Assembly: GCA_030710605.1 (NCBI GenBank) | Contig: CP092886.1 | Location: forward strand, 156,574,368 to 156,638,367 | DNA from: Cordylochernes scorpioides | Taxonomy: Eukaryota > Arthropoda > Arachnida > Pseudoscorpiones > Chernetidae | Direction: 5' to 3' | Length of the DNA: 64,000 nucleotides | Shown here: piece by piece, positions 11,357-20,482 of the stretch | How the letters are laid out: each line of letters starts with the position of its first letter | Position numbering within the stretch: position 1 is the stretch's first letter | Made by a program: the position numbers and the translations under genes | Notes under the pieces: model-generated | What the model was told of the DNA's origin: nothing | The model's database searches: none | What the model saw: only the letters and a program-made list of their open reading frames with translations

Positions 11357-11400
11357 CCTAGAGACCATGGTTTCGGGCTAATGGCCCTCGTCAGTCTAGG
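11357..11400 (-). ncRNA. Hammerhead ribozyme, type I, complete
   Basis: Minus-strand order: stem I strand CCUAGA, core CUGACGA, stem II GGGC/GCCC with loop CAUUA, core GAAA, stem III ACC/GGU with a 2-nt loop, cleavage triplet GUC, stem I strand UCUAGG. Every invariant core base is present. Stem I is extended outside by GUCC/GGAC. The tiny stem III is typical of hammerheads in Penelope elements and retrozymes, which work best as dimers. Predicted cleavage lies between 11363 and 11362. Confidence 0.85.
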
Positions 11401-11670
11401 GCGGACTTTATTCCATGAGATCCACACGGGATCTAATGGAATCCTCACAATCTACCAAAGAGGTGTTTTGCTGGCAATGTGGCGTCAGATTCTGACGTTA
11501 ATTTTGACGGGAGAGGCGACCATTGCTTCCGTGGATTAATTTCCTCCTGGCAAATTTTCCATCTATGTTTTGTCAATAGATTTGGCCCAGCCATTGCCAG
11601 CAAAACACCTCTTTGGTAGATTGTGAGGATTCCATGAGATCCCGTGTGAATCTCATGGAATGAAGTCCGC

Positions 11671-11714
11671 CCTAGATTGACGAGGGCCATTAGCCCGAAA
11701 CCATGGTCTCTAGG
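11671..11714 (+). ncRNA. Hammerhead relic, core C3 changed
   Basis: This is the inverted partner of 11357-11400. Stems I, II and III and the GUC site are intact, but the core reads UUGACGA instead of CUGACGA. C3 is catalytically essential in hammerheads, so it is probably inactive. Confidence 0.75.
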
Positions 11715-12779
11715 TGGACGCTTATCAGTTTGCCAAAGTTGGTGTTGTGGCTTTGTCACCGACCCGATGCCGCTAGTTGCGGCGACGGTCAACAGATGGC
11801 GTCAGATTCTGACGTTTATTTTGACGGGAGAGGCGACCATTGCTTCCATATATATATGTTATTGTGTCGGATATACATTAAAGCTTTTGTTTTCCGAGAC
11901 TTGGAGTATCGTGTATCTTATTCTACTCTACAATATAAAAATAATTCGAGTTAAATAAATTATAATCCCATTTATATTTAATTTAAATGAGTATTAAGCC
12001 ATCCCCCCAGAGAGGGATGTGTTTTTATAAATATTATATTTAATATTTAGATTTCGGGCTTACAGAAGACCCTTCTACGGGATAATTATATCAACCTCAC
12101 GTGATAATAAACCAAACATTTTAACGTTTGAAATTATAGTTCCTGGCACATTAAGTACGTCCCCGAACCTTCCATTATGCAACTCTCATGAGAATAGACT
12201 AATCAAAAAGAGACCTAAGAAATAAAAAATACATAATCATTTCAAAATCAGATACGGGAGGACAAACAGTTATCCTAGACAAAAATGATTACCATATTAA
12301 AATGCAAAATTTTCTTAATGATAAAATAACGTTTACTAAATTTACAAATTCAATTGACATATCTCTCTATCGATTAAATTTGTAACAATTAAATTTACTG
12401 GCAATGTATTTCTTTTTAATAATATCATAAAATAACGCTTACACCCATTTCCGAAAAGAAAAAAAGGGAGGAGGGAGGCAAGCCTACACTTCATAAAAAA
12501 ATTAAAACCTTATTAGAATTCATAAGGACCGTACAGTTTCGAAAGAAGAACCCAAACCAATGACCTATGCCTAAATATATCATCTTCCGAGAATACACAA
12601 ACCAGACGCCCTATCCCCCTCCTCCAAGAGCCTTTGTGTCCTTTTACCTTTCCCCAGCAGCTCCCCTTTCCAAAGCCATCTGGTCGAACCAGCTGTCGGG
12701 TCACCGGCAATACAGGATGTACCCCTCTCAGCGCTTCTTAAAAAGAGAGTCCGCTTAAATTGTTGTCGTGAACATCAAT

Positions 12780-13270
12780 TCTGGACTCTGTATTAGAAAG
12801 TCCACGTTCTCTTCAGTGACGAGTCAAGGTTCAGTGTGGATTCTCAACGAGGCATTATTTGAAGAGCACCTAGGATTGGTTTCCATTCCTACTAACATCA
12901 GAGAAAGAGATCGCTTTAGCAGATGGCGTCGTATGGTCTGAATTTCGAAAAGGTGCATACCTCTTCACAGGTTTGAGGAAGACACATTGACTGCTCAAAG
13001 ATACTTGAACGAGATTCTTGGGCGCTAGGTGAGGTTTTTCAGGAGATCATTGGACCCTAGTTCATTTTTATTTGTCCACATAGACAGTGATATTTAATAA
13101 TTTCCTTGAGAGTGATGGTATTTAGAGAGCTCATGGGCCAGTAGAACGCCCCAGAACATGTCTGAAATGACAAAGGTAGACGCACTGGAGCTCGTTAGCC
13201 CCTCCCAGAACCCTCGTCAATATAGAAGCAGCTCTTTTTAAGTAGTAAGGTTTATTGTCCCAAGACCTCT
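12780..13270 (+). pseudogene. Tc1-like transposase relic (copy 1)
   Basis: Across shifting frames the plus strand encodes pieces of a Tc1-family catalytic domain: FSDESRFSVDSQRG near 12812 (first catalytic D), then NIRERDRF, then LTAQRYLNEIL near 12990. A segment resembling FLESDGI follows near 13100. Many stops and frameshifts are present. It is unlike the transposase at 9540 and represents a second Tc1 lineage. The matching copy is at 45728-46215. Confidence 0.65.
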
Positions 13271-14139
13271 CCTTCAGAGACTGTTTATCAGCAAGAAATT
13301 TCGTTGTGAGAGTTGTATAGCTGTTAGAGGTGACCATACTCCCTAGATCAATATTTCTTCGAAATATGCTGCCTGCCATTCATTTTACCTATTTATTTAT
13401 TTCAACATCAAAGCGCTATGCCTCGCAAGGAACATTTTCGCCTAGTAGAACACAAGCATTACACAATCATTTTTTCACATTATCTACATCAGTTATAAGA
13501 AATTAGAGTCTATTTTATTATAATAAAAATTTTGAAAGGATTAATCGTCTTAAGTCTATTTTATGTCCAATTTTGCCAACGGAAATTAATATATATGAAA
13601 ATATTAAAATATTCACAAGACAATGAATACAGTAGATTTAGATTAAAACCCTCTTATCTGTACATACAAATAGAAGAATAAAAGAGAATAATTACCCTAT
13701 TAAGAGCTTATTTACAAAAAGAGTTAAAATTTATGCATAGGAGTATTTGCCGGACATCAGTCTGCTCTCTCTTTCTAAGTTCAGATCCTATTATTACATT
13801 TTGAAATATTGGACCGAGTCCAGCAACAGATGTCTTGAAGTTTGTTTTATCAAATCCACATAAACATCTCGAATCTTCCACTATTTGAATTCTTTTTTAA
13901 AAACTTCCCTAAAGTTCCCATGATTTTTAATAAACGGTAGGCTATAAAAATTAAGTCGAAAATATTTTAAAATACATTGTGAAAAAAAAACTTTGGAGTA
14001 TAGCGATCAAATTGTGGAGAAACATATTTGATCAAATTATTGATTTTATGGAATATTCACAATCTGCCATAGAGATGTTTAGCTTGAAAAGTAGCTAGGC
14101 CAAATCTATGTCCAAAATATAAATGAAAAATTTTCCGGG

Positions 14140-14560
14140 AGAATATTGATCTATAAAAATAAAGGACACTTCTCCCGTCAAAACAGATTTAAAAACTAAA
14201 CTCCATCTATGTTTTGATGGGAAAGGTGAGCTTATTTTTTAATATTGTATATCAATATCCTCCTGGCAAAATTTCCATCTGTATTTTGGCCACAGATTTG
14301 GCCTAGCCACTTTGCAAGCTAAACACTTCTTTGGAAGATTGTGAAGATTTCATTGGATCCCTTGTGGATATAATGGAATAAAGTCCACCCTGGACTAAAG
14401 AGGACCATTAGCCCGAAACCAGGGTCTCCAGGTGGACGCTTCTCAGTTTGCCAAAGCTTAGTTGTGACTTTGTCACCGACCCGAGGCCGCTAGTTTGCGG
14501 CGACGGTCAATAGATGGCGTGTAGTTTTGAGGGAGGGGTGGTCTTTATTTTTATATGTTT
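14140..14560 (+). repeat. Degenerate H3-type hammerhead unit (copy 1)
   Basis: The segment shares CTTCTCCCGTCAAAA, ATAGATGGCG and the AAACACTTCTTTGGA...GCCAAAGC landmarks with the element at 11190. It is more diverged. The hammerhead within it (14389-14432) has lost a core base. Confidence 0.6.
14389..14432 (+). ncRNA. Hammerhead relic
   Basis: Stem I CCUGGA/UCCAGG (6 bp), stem III ACC/GGU and triplet GUC are intact. Stem I differs from 11357 by paired changes (CCUAGA/UCUAGG). The core reads CUAAAGA rather than CUGANGA and stem II has an A-C mismatch, so it is probably inactive. Confidence 0.65.
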
Positions 14561-15289
14561 TTTTATCTATTAAATAATTTACCTGGATAGCAGCCTGAGC
14601 ATATGACTGTCGTAATGTCGGTGTTGCCTTGAGTATTTTCATCGAATTTTTATATATTACTTTATCAATAGTATCTGTTTTATTTTTCTAAAGTGCTTTC
14701 TTTGTATCGCGATTTCTGACAGCGAATCTACTCCGTTTTTAATCTGCTGTATCTGATAGAAGACAGATGTCAAATTATATTTGTTTAACTTCTTGGTAGC
14801 TTTTACAATTTTTATTGAAAACTATTTCGTCAAGTATTTACTTTAAGGTATCGCACAAAAATAAAGAGAAGCGAGAGAGAGAGAGGGAAGATTTGTGATT
14901 TAAAATATTTTATTGATATCATACAAGTCTATATATATTTAATACCATTATGAGAATCTCAAAATTTATAAAATTTGTTATTTAGTTTAAACATGTGAGG
15001 TTTGTTTTTATTTATGTAATGAATAAGTAGTTAGCATATAGTAGTATAAAGAGAAAAAAAAGTAACATCAGCAAAACATCGGCGGTTAAACGTCATAGGC
15101 TGGGTAAAAAAAGGAACAAGCGAAGAGAAAGTTTTATAGAAAAGAGCAAAGACAGAACCATGATAATTTTTCAAAAATAAAAAATTAAGCTAATTAGAGA
15201 AAGAGAAGTATTTTTCCCCTATTTTCTCTCTCGGTTGAGAAAGATAGATTTCAAATTTATTTTTGTGAAGATATATATATATTTAATTT

Positions 15290-15370
15290 TTTAAATGATA
15301 TTTTGATCCAATATATGCCTTTTTATTTAAAGATTTATTTATGGATTGCTCTATTTTCAAAACAATATAT
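15290..15370 (-). repeat. Penelope 3-prime tail fragment (copy 1)
   Basis: Read on the minus strand, GAGCAATCCATAAATAAATC followed by AGGCATATATTGGAT matches 63255-63305 and 24603-24620, which flank Penelope coding fragments. No coding sequence accompanies it. A similar fragment is at 48185-48250. Confidence 0.5.
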
Positions 15371-16756
15371 ATATATATGTGGTGACATAGATAAAATAAA
15401 ATATATATAAAAAGAAAGTGAGAGAGTTAAAAATAAAAAGAAAGGTTAAAAATTAAAAATAAAAGAGGAAACTAAGAGAGAGAGAGAGAGAATCCATTTT
15501 TTATTTATTTTCATAAAAGTAAACTGTCAATTTTGTATATGAGTAATAAAATGATCAAATTGAATTCTTCGAGTTAAATATAAGAAACATATCAAATTAA
15601 ATCTAGGTAGTCACAATTGATTAAAATGCCTTTAGATGGGATTAAAATAAAAAATATTCAGTAGCACAATTAAGATACCGCCATTTTTTAAAAGATATAA
15701 AATTTTTTCATTAATAAAATAAAAAAAAAACGTTAAATACTTAGATAAACTAGATGACGTCTAGTTTTGACGTCTATTTTGATGGGAGAGGCGACCTTTG
15801 TCACTTTAGATCAATATCCTCCCGGGAAAAATTCCATCTATAGCTAAATGTGGTTAAATATCATAAAGATAGAAGCTGCCTGGCCGGCATTCATAGTTCT
15901 TCAAATTAAAGATACTTCGGCCAGTAAATCTTTTTTATTGTCTCATTACTGGCCGAAGTGTCTTTTATTTGAAGTAGTTAAATATATTCAAATAAGAGTA
16001 AAAATAAACATACAAATTATATTTAAGGAAAATATGGGTCTTTTAAATATATCAGAAGAATTAACGCGACATAATATAAATATTTTATATTTTATTCATA
16101 TTTTAAAAAATACATAGGAATGATTATAACATATTGAATAGACTATATGTGAACCAAATTTCCTCATTTAAAAAAGTATTTATTTAAAAATCTACATTTT
16201 TTGCTTGTTTACCTATTTTGTGCACCAGTCTAATTATAAAATGTATAGAATAATTTCTAAAAGGTAGAAGAACAAAATAGAGGTCTTAACACTTCACAAG
16301 AATAGCTAAAATTAAAAATAACAATAGAGAGCTAAGAACTTCAACTAAATTATTTATGAATAATTAATTTTTTGTTGTGTTGTGTGTTGAAAGCATAAGC
16401 CGAAATCAATAGAACGTAATCCTTAGTTGCCAAGAAGCCGGCAGAATCCTAAACCTGCCAGTGAGGCATCCTTTCTCTGAAGTTAATTGAAGAAGCTTCA
16501 AAATACAAATTACTTGGGGGAGAACTAGAATAGCTTAATGAACTTTTTCTGGGAGCAGAGAATAGCTTCTTTTATTCAAAAGGATTTGTTGTTTTAGTAT
16601 ATAGATTTATTTTGGAGAGTAAAGTCTTGCAATTTTTACATCTAAATTTACCTTTAATTATGATACAAAAAAGAATAAATAAATAAATAAATATATATAT
16701 ATATGGAAAAAAAAATAGTACAAATGTGATATTGTACTGGGATAAGGTGCATAATT

Positions 16757-17083
16757 ATGAAAAAAGAGCATCTCCTTATCGTGCAACTGAAAGTTGCTGA
16801 TGGCTTGCGCCATCTATCGGAATAAATATCAACTATTCTCGTTGATTTTTAATTATTCCAGAATTGGCCAAATTTGGTCGTTGAGGTACAGCTTGCACCA
16901 CGCTGATGAGGGCCAACAGCCCGAAACGCGTCCGTGGTTAGCTTTTCTTGATTAATCAAGAATGGGTATTTGGCCAATTCTGGAATAATTAAAAATCAAC
17001 GAGAATAGTTGATATTTAATCCGATAGATGGCGCAAGCCATCAGCAACTTTCAGTTGCACGATAAGGAGATACTCTTTTTTCA
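16757..17083 (+). mobile_element. M1 foldback element with hammerhead
   Basis: Inverted arms of about 100-130 bp start and end with CATCTCCTTATCGTGCAACT-type sequence and contain GCGCCATCTATCGG. The asymmetric centre carries a complete hammerhead (16898-16937). Other M1 copies are at 28068, 29272, 55383 and 56624. A motif with GTACAAATGTGATATTGTAC precedes it. No coding capacity. Confidence 0.7.
16898..16937 (+). ncRNA. Hammerhead ribozyme, type I, complete
   Basis: Stem I CCACG/CGUGG, core CUGAUGA, stem II GGGC/GCCC with loop CAACA, GAAA, stem III ACG/CGU with no loop bases, triplet GUC with cleavage after 16932. A zero-loop stem III cannot close in one molecule, so activity would need a dimer, as is known for short-stem-III hammerheads. 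All core bases are intact. Confidence 0.82.
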
Positions 17084-17668
17084 TATATATATTAAAGCAA
17101 TTTTTTATATTTGGAAAATAGAGGAAAAGTAAACTATTATGAACTACAGATTTTGAATTAATTTTGAGTCAGAACAGCAAGCTAATTCTGTATTAAATAG
17201 TATAGTCATGAAAAATTTTGAGATTAATACATTTTTTAAAAATTTAATTTAAATGTGTGAGGTTTTTATTTTTTATTTTTTGTAATAAATAATTAGTTAG
17301 ATTATATTAAAAAAAAAAGAAAAAAAAAGGTAACACCAGCAAAGCATCGGCAGTTACGCGTCATAGGCTGGGTGAAAAAAGGAATAAGCGAAGAGAAAGT
17401 TTTAAAGAGAAGAGCAAAGACAGAACCATGATAATAATTTTCCAAATATAAAATAAAGCTAATTAGAGAGAGAGAAGTATTTTTTGCTCTATTTTCTCTC
17501 TTGATGAGAGAAGATAGATTTTTGTGATTTTTTTTTGTGATTTTTTTTTTTAATAAGCTTATTTTAAAGACAATCTAGTGTAAATGTGGAGGACACGATA
17601 AGGATAATATATTAAATTAGGAAGGATGAAAACCTTTTAGGGTTAGACCAGATGGAAAGAGGATGGTA

Positions 17669-17730
17669 CTCAGGCGGGCCTCTTCAGATGAAGACCTGAG
17701 CAGCAGTTTCGGCCCTTACTCCATTACTGC
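17669..17730 (-). ncRNA. Strand-permuted hammerhead, instance C (left arm)
   Basis: Mirror copy of 18318-18379 on the opposite strand, with the same sequence through all helices. See that entry for the pairing. Confidence 0.6.
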
Positions 17731-18317
17731 CAAACCATGCCTCTTCGACCAAATAGAAAGCAAATTTAGGTTGGAAAGGAGATAGGGTAATAGTTGAGTC
17801 TCAGATACTACATAAATCAACTAATGAACTAAGACAGTATCATCTTCTGCACTTTCAAACCTAACTCAAAAAATGTTTTTTTCCAGTTCAGAAGTTAAAT
17901 TTATTCGGCTCCCTAGACTTAATCAGATTGATACATACTTATCCCTTAGTGTTAAACTTTAAATCAAATTGTGTTTTTATTCTTTTTGGGTATAAGGACT
18001 GTAAGAGACTGATAATAAATTAGTAATCAGTCTCTTACAGTCCTTATACCCAAAAAGAATAAAAACACAATTTGATTTAAAGTTTAACACGAAGGGATAA
18101 GTATGTATCAATATGATTAAGTCCAGAGAGCCGAATAAATTTAACTTCTGAACTGGAAAAAAAAACATTTTTTGAGTTAGGTTTGAAAGTGCAGAAGATG
18201 ATACTGTCTTAGTTCATTAGTTGATTTATGTAGTATATATATTCTAAGGCTCAAATATTACCCTATCTCCGTTCCAACCTAAATTTGCTTTCTATTTGGT
18301 CGAAGAGGCATGGTTTG

Positions 18318-18379
18318 GCAGTAATGGAGTAAGGGCCGAAACTGCTGCTCAGGTCTTCATCTGAAGAGGCCCGCCTGAG
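18318..18379 (+). ncRNA. Strand-permuted hammerhead, instance C (right arm)
   Basis: Order: GCAGU + A (stem III strand and GUA cleavage triplet, 18318-18323), AUGGAG (stem I, 18324-18329), GGGCC-GAAA (18333-18341), ACUGC (stem III, 18341-18345), CUCAGG (extra helix, 18348-18353), CUUCAU (stem I, 18355-18360), CUGAAGA (18361-18367), GGCCC (stem II, 18368-18372), CCUGAG (extra helix, 18374-18379). Stem I is 6 bp with one G-U pair, II is 5, III is 5 and the extra helix 6. It is the best-formed member of the permuted group. Confidence 0.6.
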
Positions 18380-18850
18380 TGCAATCCTCTTTCCATCTGG
18401 TCTAACCCTTAAGGTTTTCATCCTTCCTAATTTAATATATTATCTTATATCGTGTCCTCCACATTTACACTAGATTGTCTTTAAAATAAGCTTATAAAAA
18501 AAATAATAAAATATATATATATATATATATAACAAAAATCTATCTTCTCTCATCAAGAGAGAAAATAGAGCAAAAAATACTTCTCTATCTCTAATTAGCT
18601 TTATTTTATATTTGGAAAATTATTATCATGGTTCTGTCTTTGCTCTTCTCTTTAAAACTTTCTTTTCGCTTATTCCTTTTTTTCACCCAGCCTATGACGC
18701 GTAATGCCGATGCTTTGCTGGTGTTACTTTTTTTCTTTTCTTTTTTTAAATATTCTCTAACTAATTATTTATTACAAAAAAACCTCGCACATTTAAATTA
18801 AATAAAAAGATTTATTAATCTTAAAATTTTTCATACTATATATATATATA

Positions 18851-19144
18851 TGACATAATAAAAATATGATTTTTATTATTCATTAATATAATTATAATTC
18901 AAATAATCATAGAATTAACACAGAGTTAATTCTTTAAAATCCTTAACAAAAGGAGTACAACCCAAGATGTTTTTTGTATATACTTAGATTATATTTATAA
19001 AATTATATGTATGCAAACTTTTTGTTCTTAAAATATAATCATTAAAAAAAATACAATTTGGAATATAAAAGTTATCATTTCACTTCAATCCACGACTGCA
19101 TGAATGAATTGGTAACGTACCTAAAATACATCTTTTTTATGACA
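18851..19144 (+). repeat. 5-prime LTR, 294 bp
   Basis: Starts TGACATAATA and ends TTTTTATGACA. By eye it is base-for-base the same as 24289-24582. The LTR is very AT-rich. No clear TATA box or poly(A) signal can be singled out in such sequence. Confidence 0.92.
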
Positions 19145-19216
19145 ACTTTTTAATAGTCGACAGGATGTATTTTAACCCTGTACGAGAAGATTTCCAATAG
19201 ATTTCCAAGCCATATA

Positions 19217-20455
19217 TTGCAACTAAGATATTTGGGAAAAGATATAGATAAAAGAATAGCAATTATGGAAGTCGAAACTTTAATTAAGAAATTAAAAAGG
19301 ATAAAAAAAAGTATAAAAGGCATTGAAGAAAATATCGAATCCATTGTGTCTATGGTAGATGTAAATGCAACGAAATGCAAACTAGAGTATGCAAATAAAG
19401 ATTTGATGAAAATGAGTGATATTTTCTTGCAGAAACTTGAGGATGAGGATTTGAATGACGAAGTGGAAAATTGCATAGATAAGTGTATAAGATTAAAGTG
19501 TGATTTGGATTTAAGGCATAATGGGCAAGAAACATCTGAAAAAAAAGTAAATTTACATGTTAAAATGCCTAAACTTGAATTGCCAACTTTCGATGGTAGA
19601 TTAGAATCATGGCTTTCATTTAAGGATTTATTTTATTCTGCAATTGGTTCTAATTCACAAATACCGGAAATTGAAAAGTTACAATATTTGAAAGGCCAAC
19701 TGAGAGGCGAAGCCCTAAGACTGGTCAACGCATTTCCAATTACAGCCGATAATTATGTTGAGGTTTGGCAAACCTTATTAACAAGATATGATAATCCAAA
19801 GGATCTGATTTTCACCCAAATAGATAATGCATTAAGATTACCAAAGTTAGCCGATGACAACCATAAGTCAATGTTTAAACTTCTAGATAGTTGCAACGAG
19901 ATAGTAAGAACAGTGAAGGTATTAGGTTACCAAATCGATAGTTTATCTGATGTGTTTTTCGTCGAGATCATACAAGATAAGCTTGATAAAACCACAAGAA
20001 AACAGTGGGAATTGCAGAACAACCCAAGGGTTGTGCCTTCAATTAAGGATTTAATGGAATTTCTAGAAATTCGCGCAAAAAGCTTGCAGAATTTGCCAAA
20101 TAAAGATGCAAATGTGGAGAAACATTCAATAAGAAGGGAATCACATAAGGAAATGGAGGAGTCATCTATTAAAAGGGAAACAGCCCCAAGAATGGAAGTA
20201 CAACAAAAGCAATGGGGACATCCAGGTAGAAGCCCTATGGACTATAGTTCTAAAAGACGTCCTTGCCGAATTTGCCTGAACCGGGGACATGCCGGACGCT
20301 TCCATCCTGAGAATAGGTGCTGGTTTCGCGAGAGGGCCGTGCAAGCCCCCCCCGCTGCAAGCTTCATGTCCGTGCCGTCTCGATCCATGGACACCTTGAC
20401 GCAGACAACAGCCCCTTCGAGCGAATGCCGACCAGCTCCGCCTCAACACTCCTGA
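19217..20455 (+). CDS. gag: gag polyprotein, DUF1759-type
   Basis: A 412-residue frame. Residues 1-100 are lysine-rich and likely coiled-coil. Residues 118-200 (PKLELPTFDG, then LRGEALRLVNAFPI and TRYDNP) match the DUF1759 capsid-like domain usual in BEL/Pao elements. A zinc-knuckle-like C-x2-C-x4-H-x4-H-x4-C lies at residues 350-368. The last ~65 codons are markedly GC-richer than the rest of the element. The frame ends in TGA followed by C, and pol continues in the same frame. Translation could start at 19217 or at the methionine at 19265. Confidence 0.85.
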   Translation: MQLRYLGKDIDKRIAIMEVETLIKKLKRIKKSIKGIEENIESIVSMVDVNATKCKLEYANKDLMKMSDIFLQKLEDEDLNDEVENCIDKCIRLKCDLDLRHNGQETSEKKVNLHVKMPKLELPTFDGRLESWLSFKDLFYSAIGSNSQIPEIEKLQYLKGQLRGEALRLVNAFPITADNYVEVWQTLLTRYDNPKDLIFTQIDNALRLPKLADDNHKSMFKLLDSCNEIVRTVKVLGYQIDSLSDVFFVEIIQDKLDKTTRKQWELQNNPRVVPSIKDLMEFLEIRAKSLQNLPNKDANVEKHSIRRESHKEMEESSIKRETAPRMEVQQKQWGHPGRSPMDYSSKRRPCRICLNRGHAGRFHPENRCWFRERAVQAPPAASFMSVPSRSMDTLTQTTAPSSECRPAPPQHS

Positions 20456-20482
20456 CGCCAAGGTCTGTATATAAATCTAAAT

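Larger units (their letters stand above)
11190..11860. mobile_element. Inverted pair of hammerhead units (family H3)
   Basis: Two ~300-bp arms face each other, each holding one hammerhead. Shared landmarks are GACGGGAGAGGCGACC, CAGATTCTGACG, the AGATGGCG motif, and AACACCTCTTTGGTA pairing with TACCAAAG...GGTGTT around the ribozyme. The outer ends read GGAAAATTTGCC and GGCAAATTTTCC. No coding capacity. The structure resembles a foldback dimer of a small ribozyme-bearing retroelement. Confidence 0.6.
9816..16695. repeat. Duplicated block B, copy 1
   Basis: Colinear with 42763-49765, which differs by scattered substitutions, small indels and one 185-bp insertion. The block contains transposon relics and hammerhead units (listed separately) in AT-rich DNA. 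No host gene is visible. Bases 10158-11190 and 13280-14130 hold no recognisable feature apart from short A-runs. Confidence 0.85.
17203..18838. repeat. 1.6-kb near-perfect palindrome
   Basis: Two ~800-bp arms (17203-18010 and 18030-18838) are reverse complements with few differences, meeting at GTAAGAGACTGATAATAAAT near 18001. Each arm holds a strand-permuted hammerhead and the conserved box pair GGTTCTGTCTTTGCTCTT and ACGCGTAA-TGCCGATGC. Open frames across the centre are by-products of the palindrome. It may be an inverted dimer insertion of the same small element family as 30000-30420. Confidence 0.8.

Noticed and set aside
11279-11792. Open frames with repeated peptide TVAATSGIGSVTKPQHQLWQ on both strands
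   Set aside because: They come from the two inverted arms of a ribozyme unit. The same peptide appears on opposite strands purely because of the inverted repeat.
17669-17730. HDV-like nested pseudoknot on the strand opposite the permuted hammerhead
   Set aside because: The complement of instances A, B, C and D also folds as P1-P2-P3 in HDV order, and P3 pairs slightly better there in A and D. It lacks a P4 and the usual catalytic C with its neighbours, whereas CUGANGA, GAAA, a UH site and G-U pairs in stem I (C) and stem II (D) fit the hammerhead strand. It remains an alternative but a weaker one.
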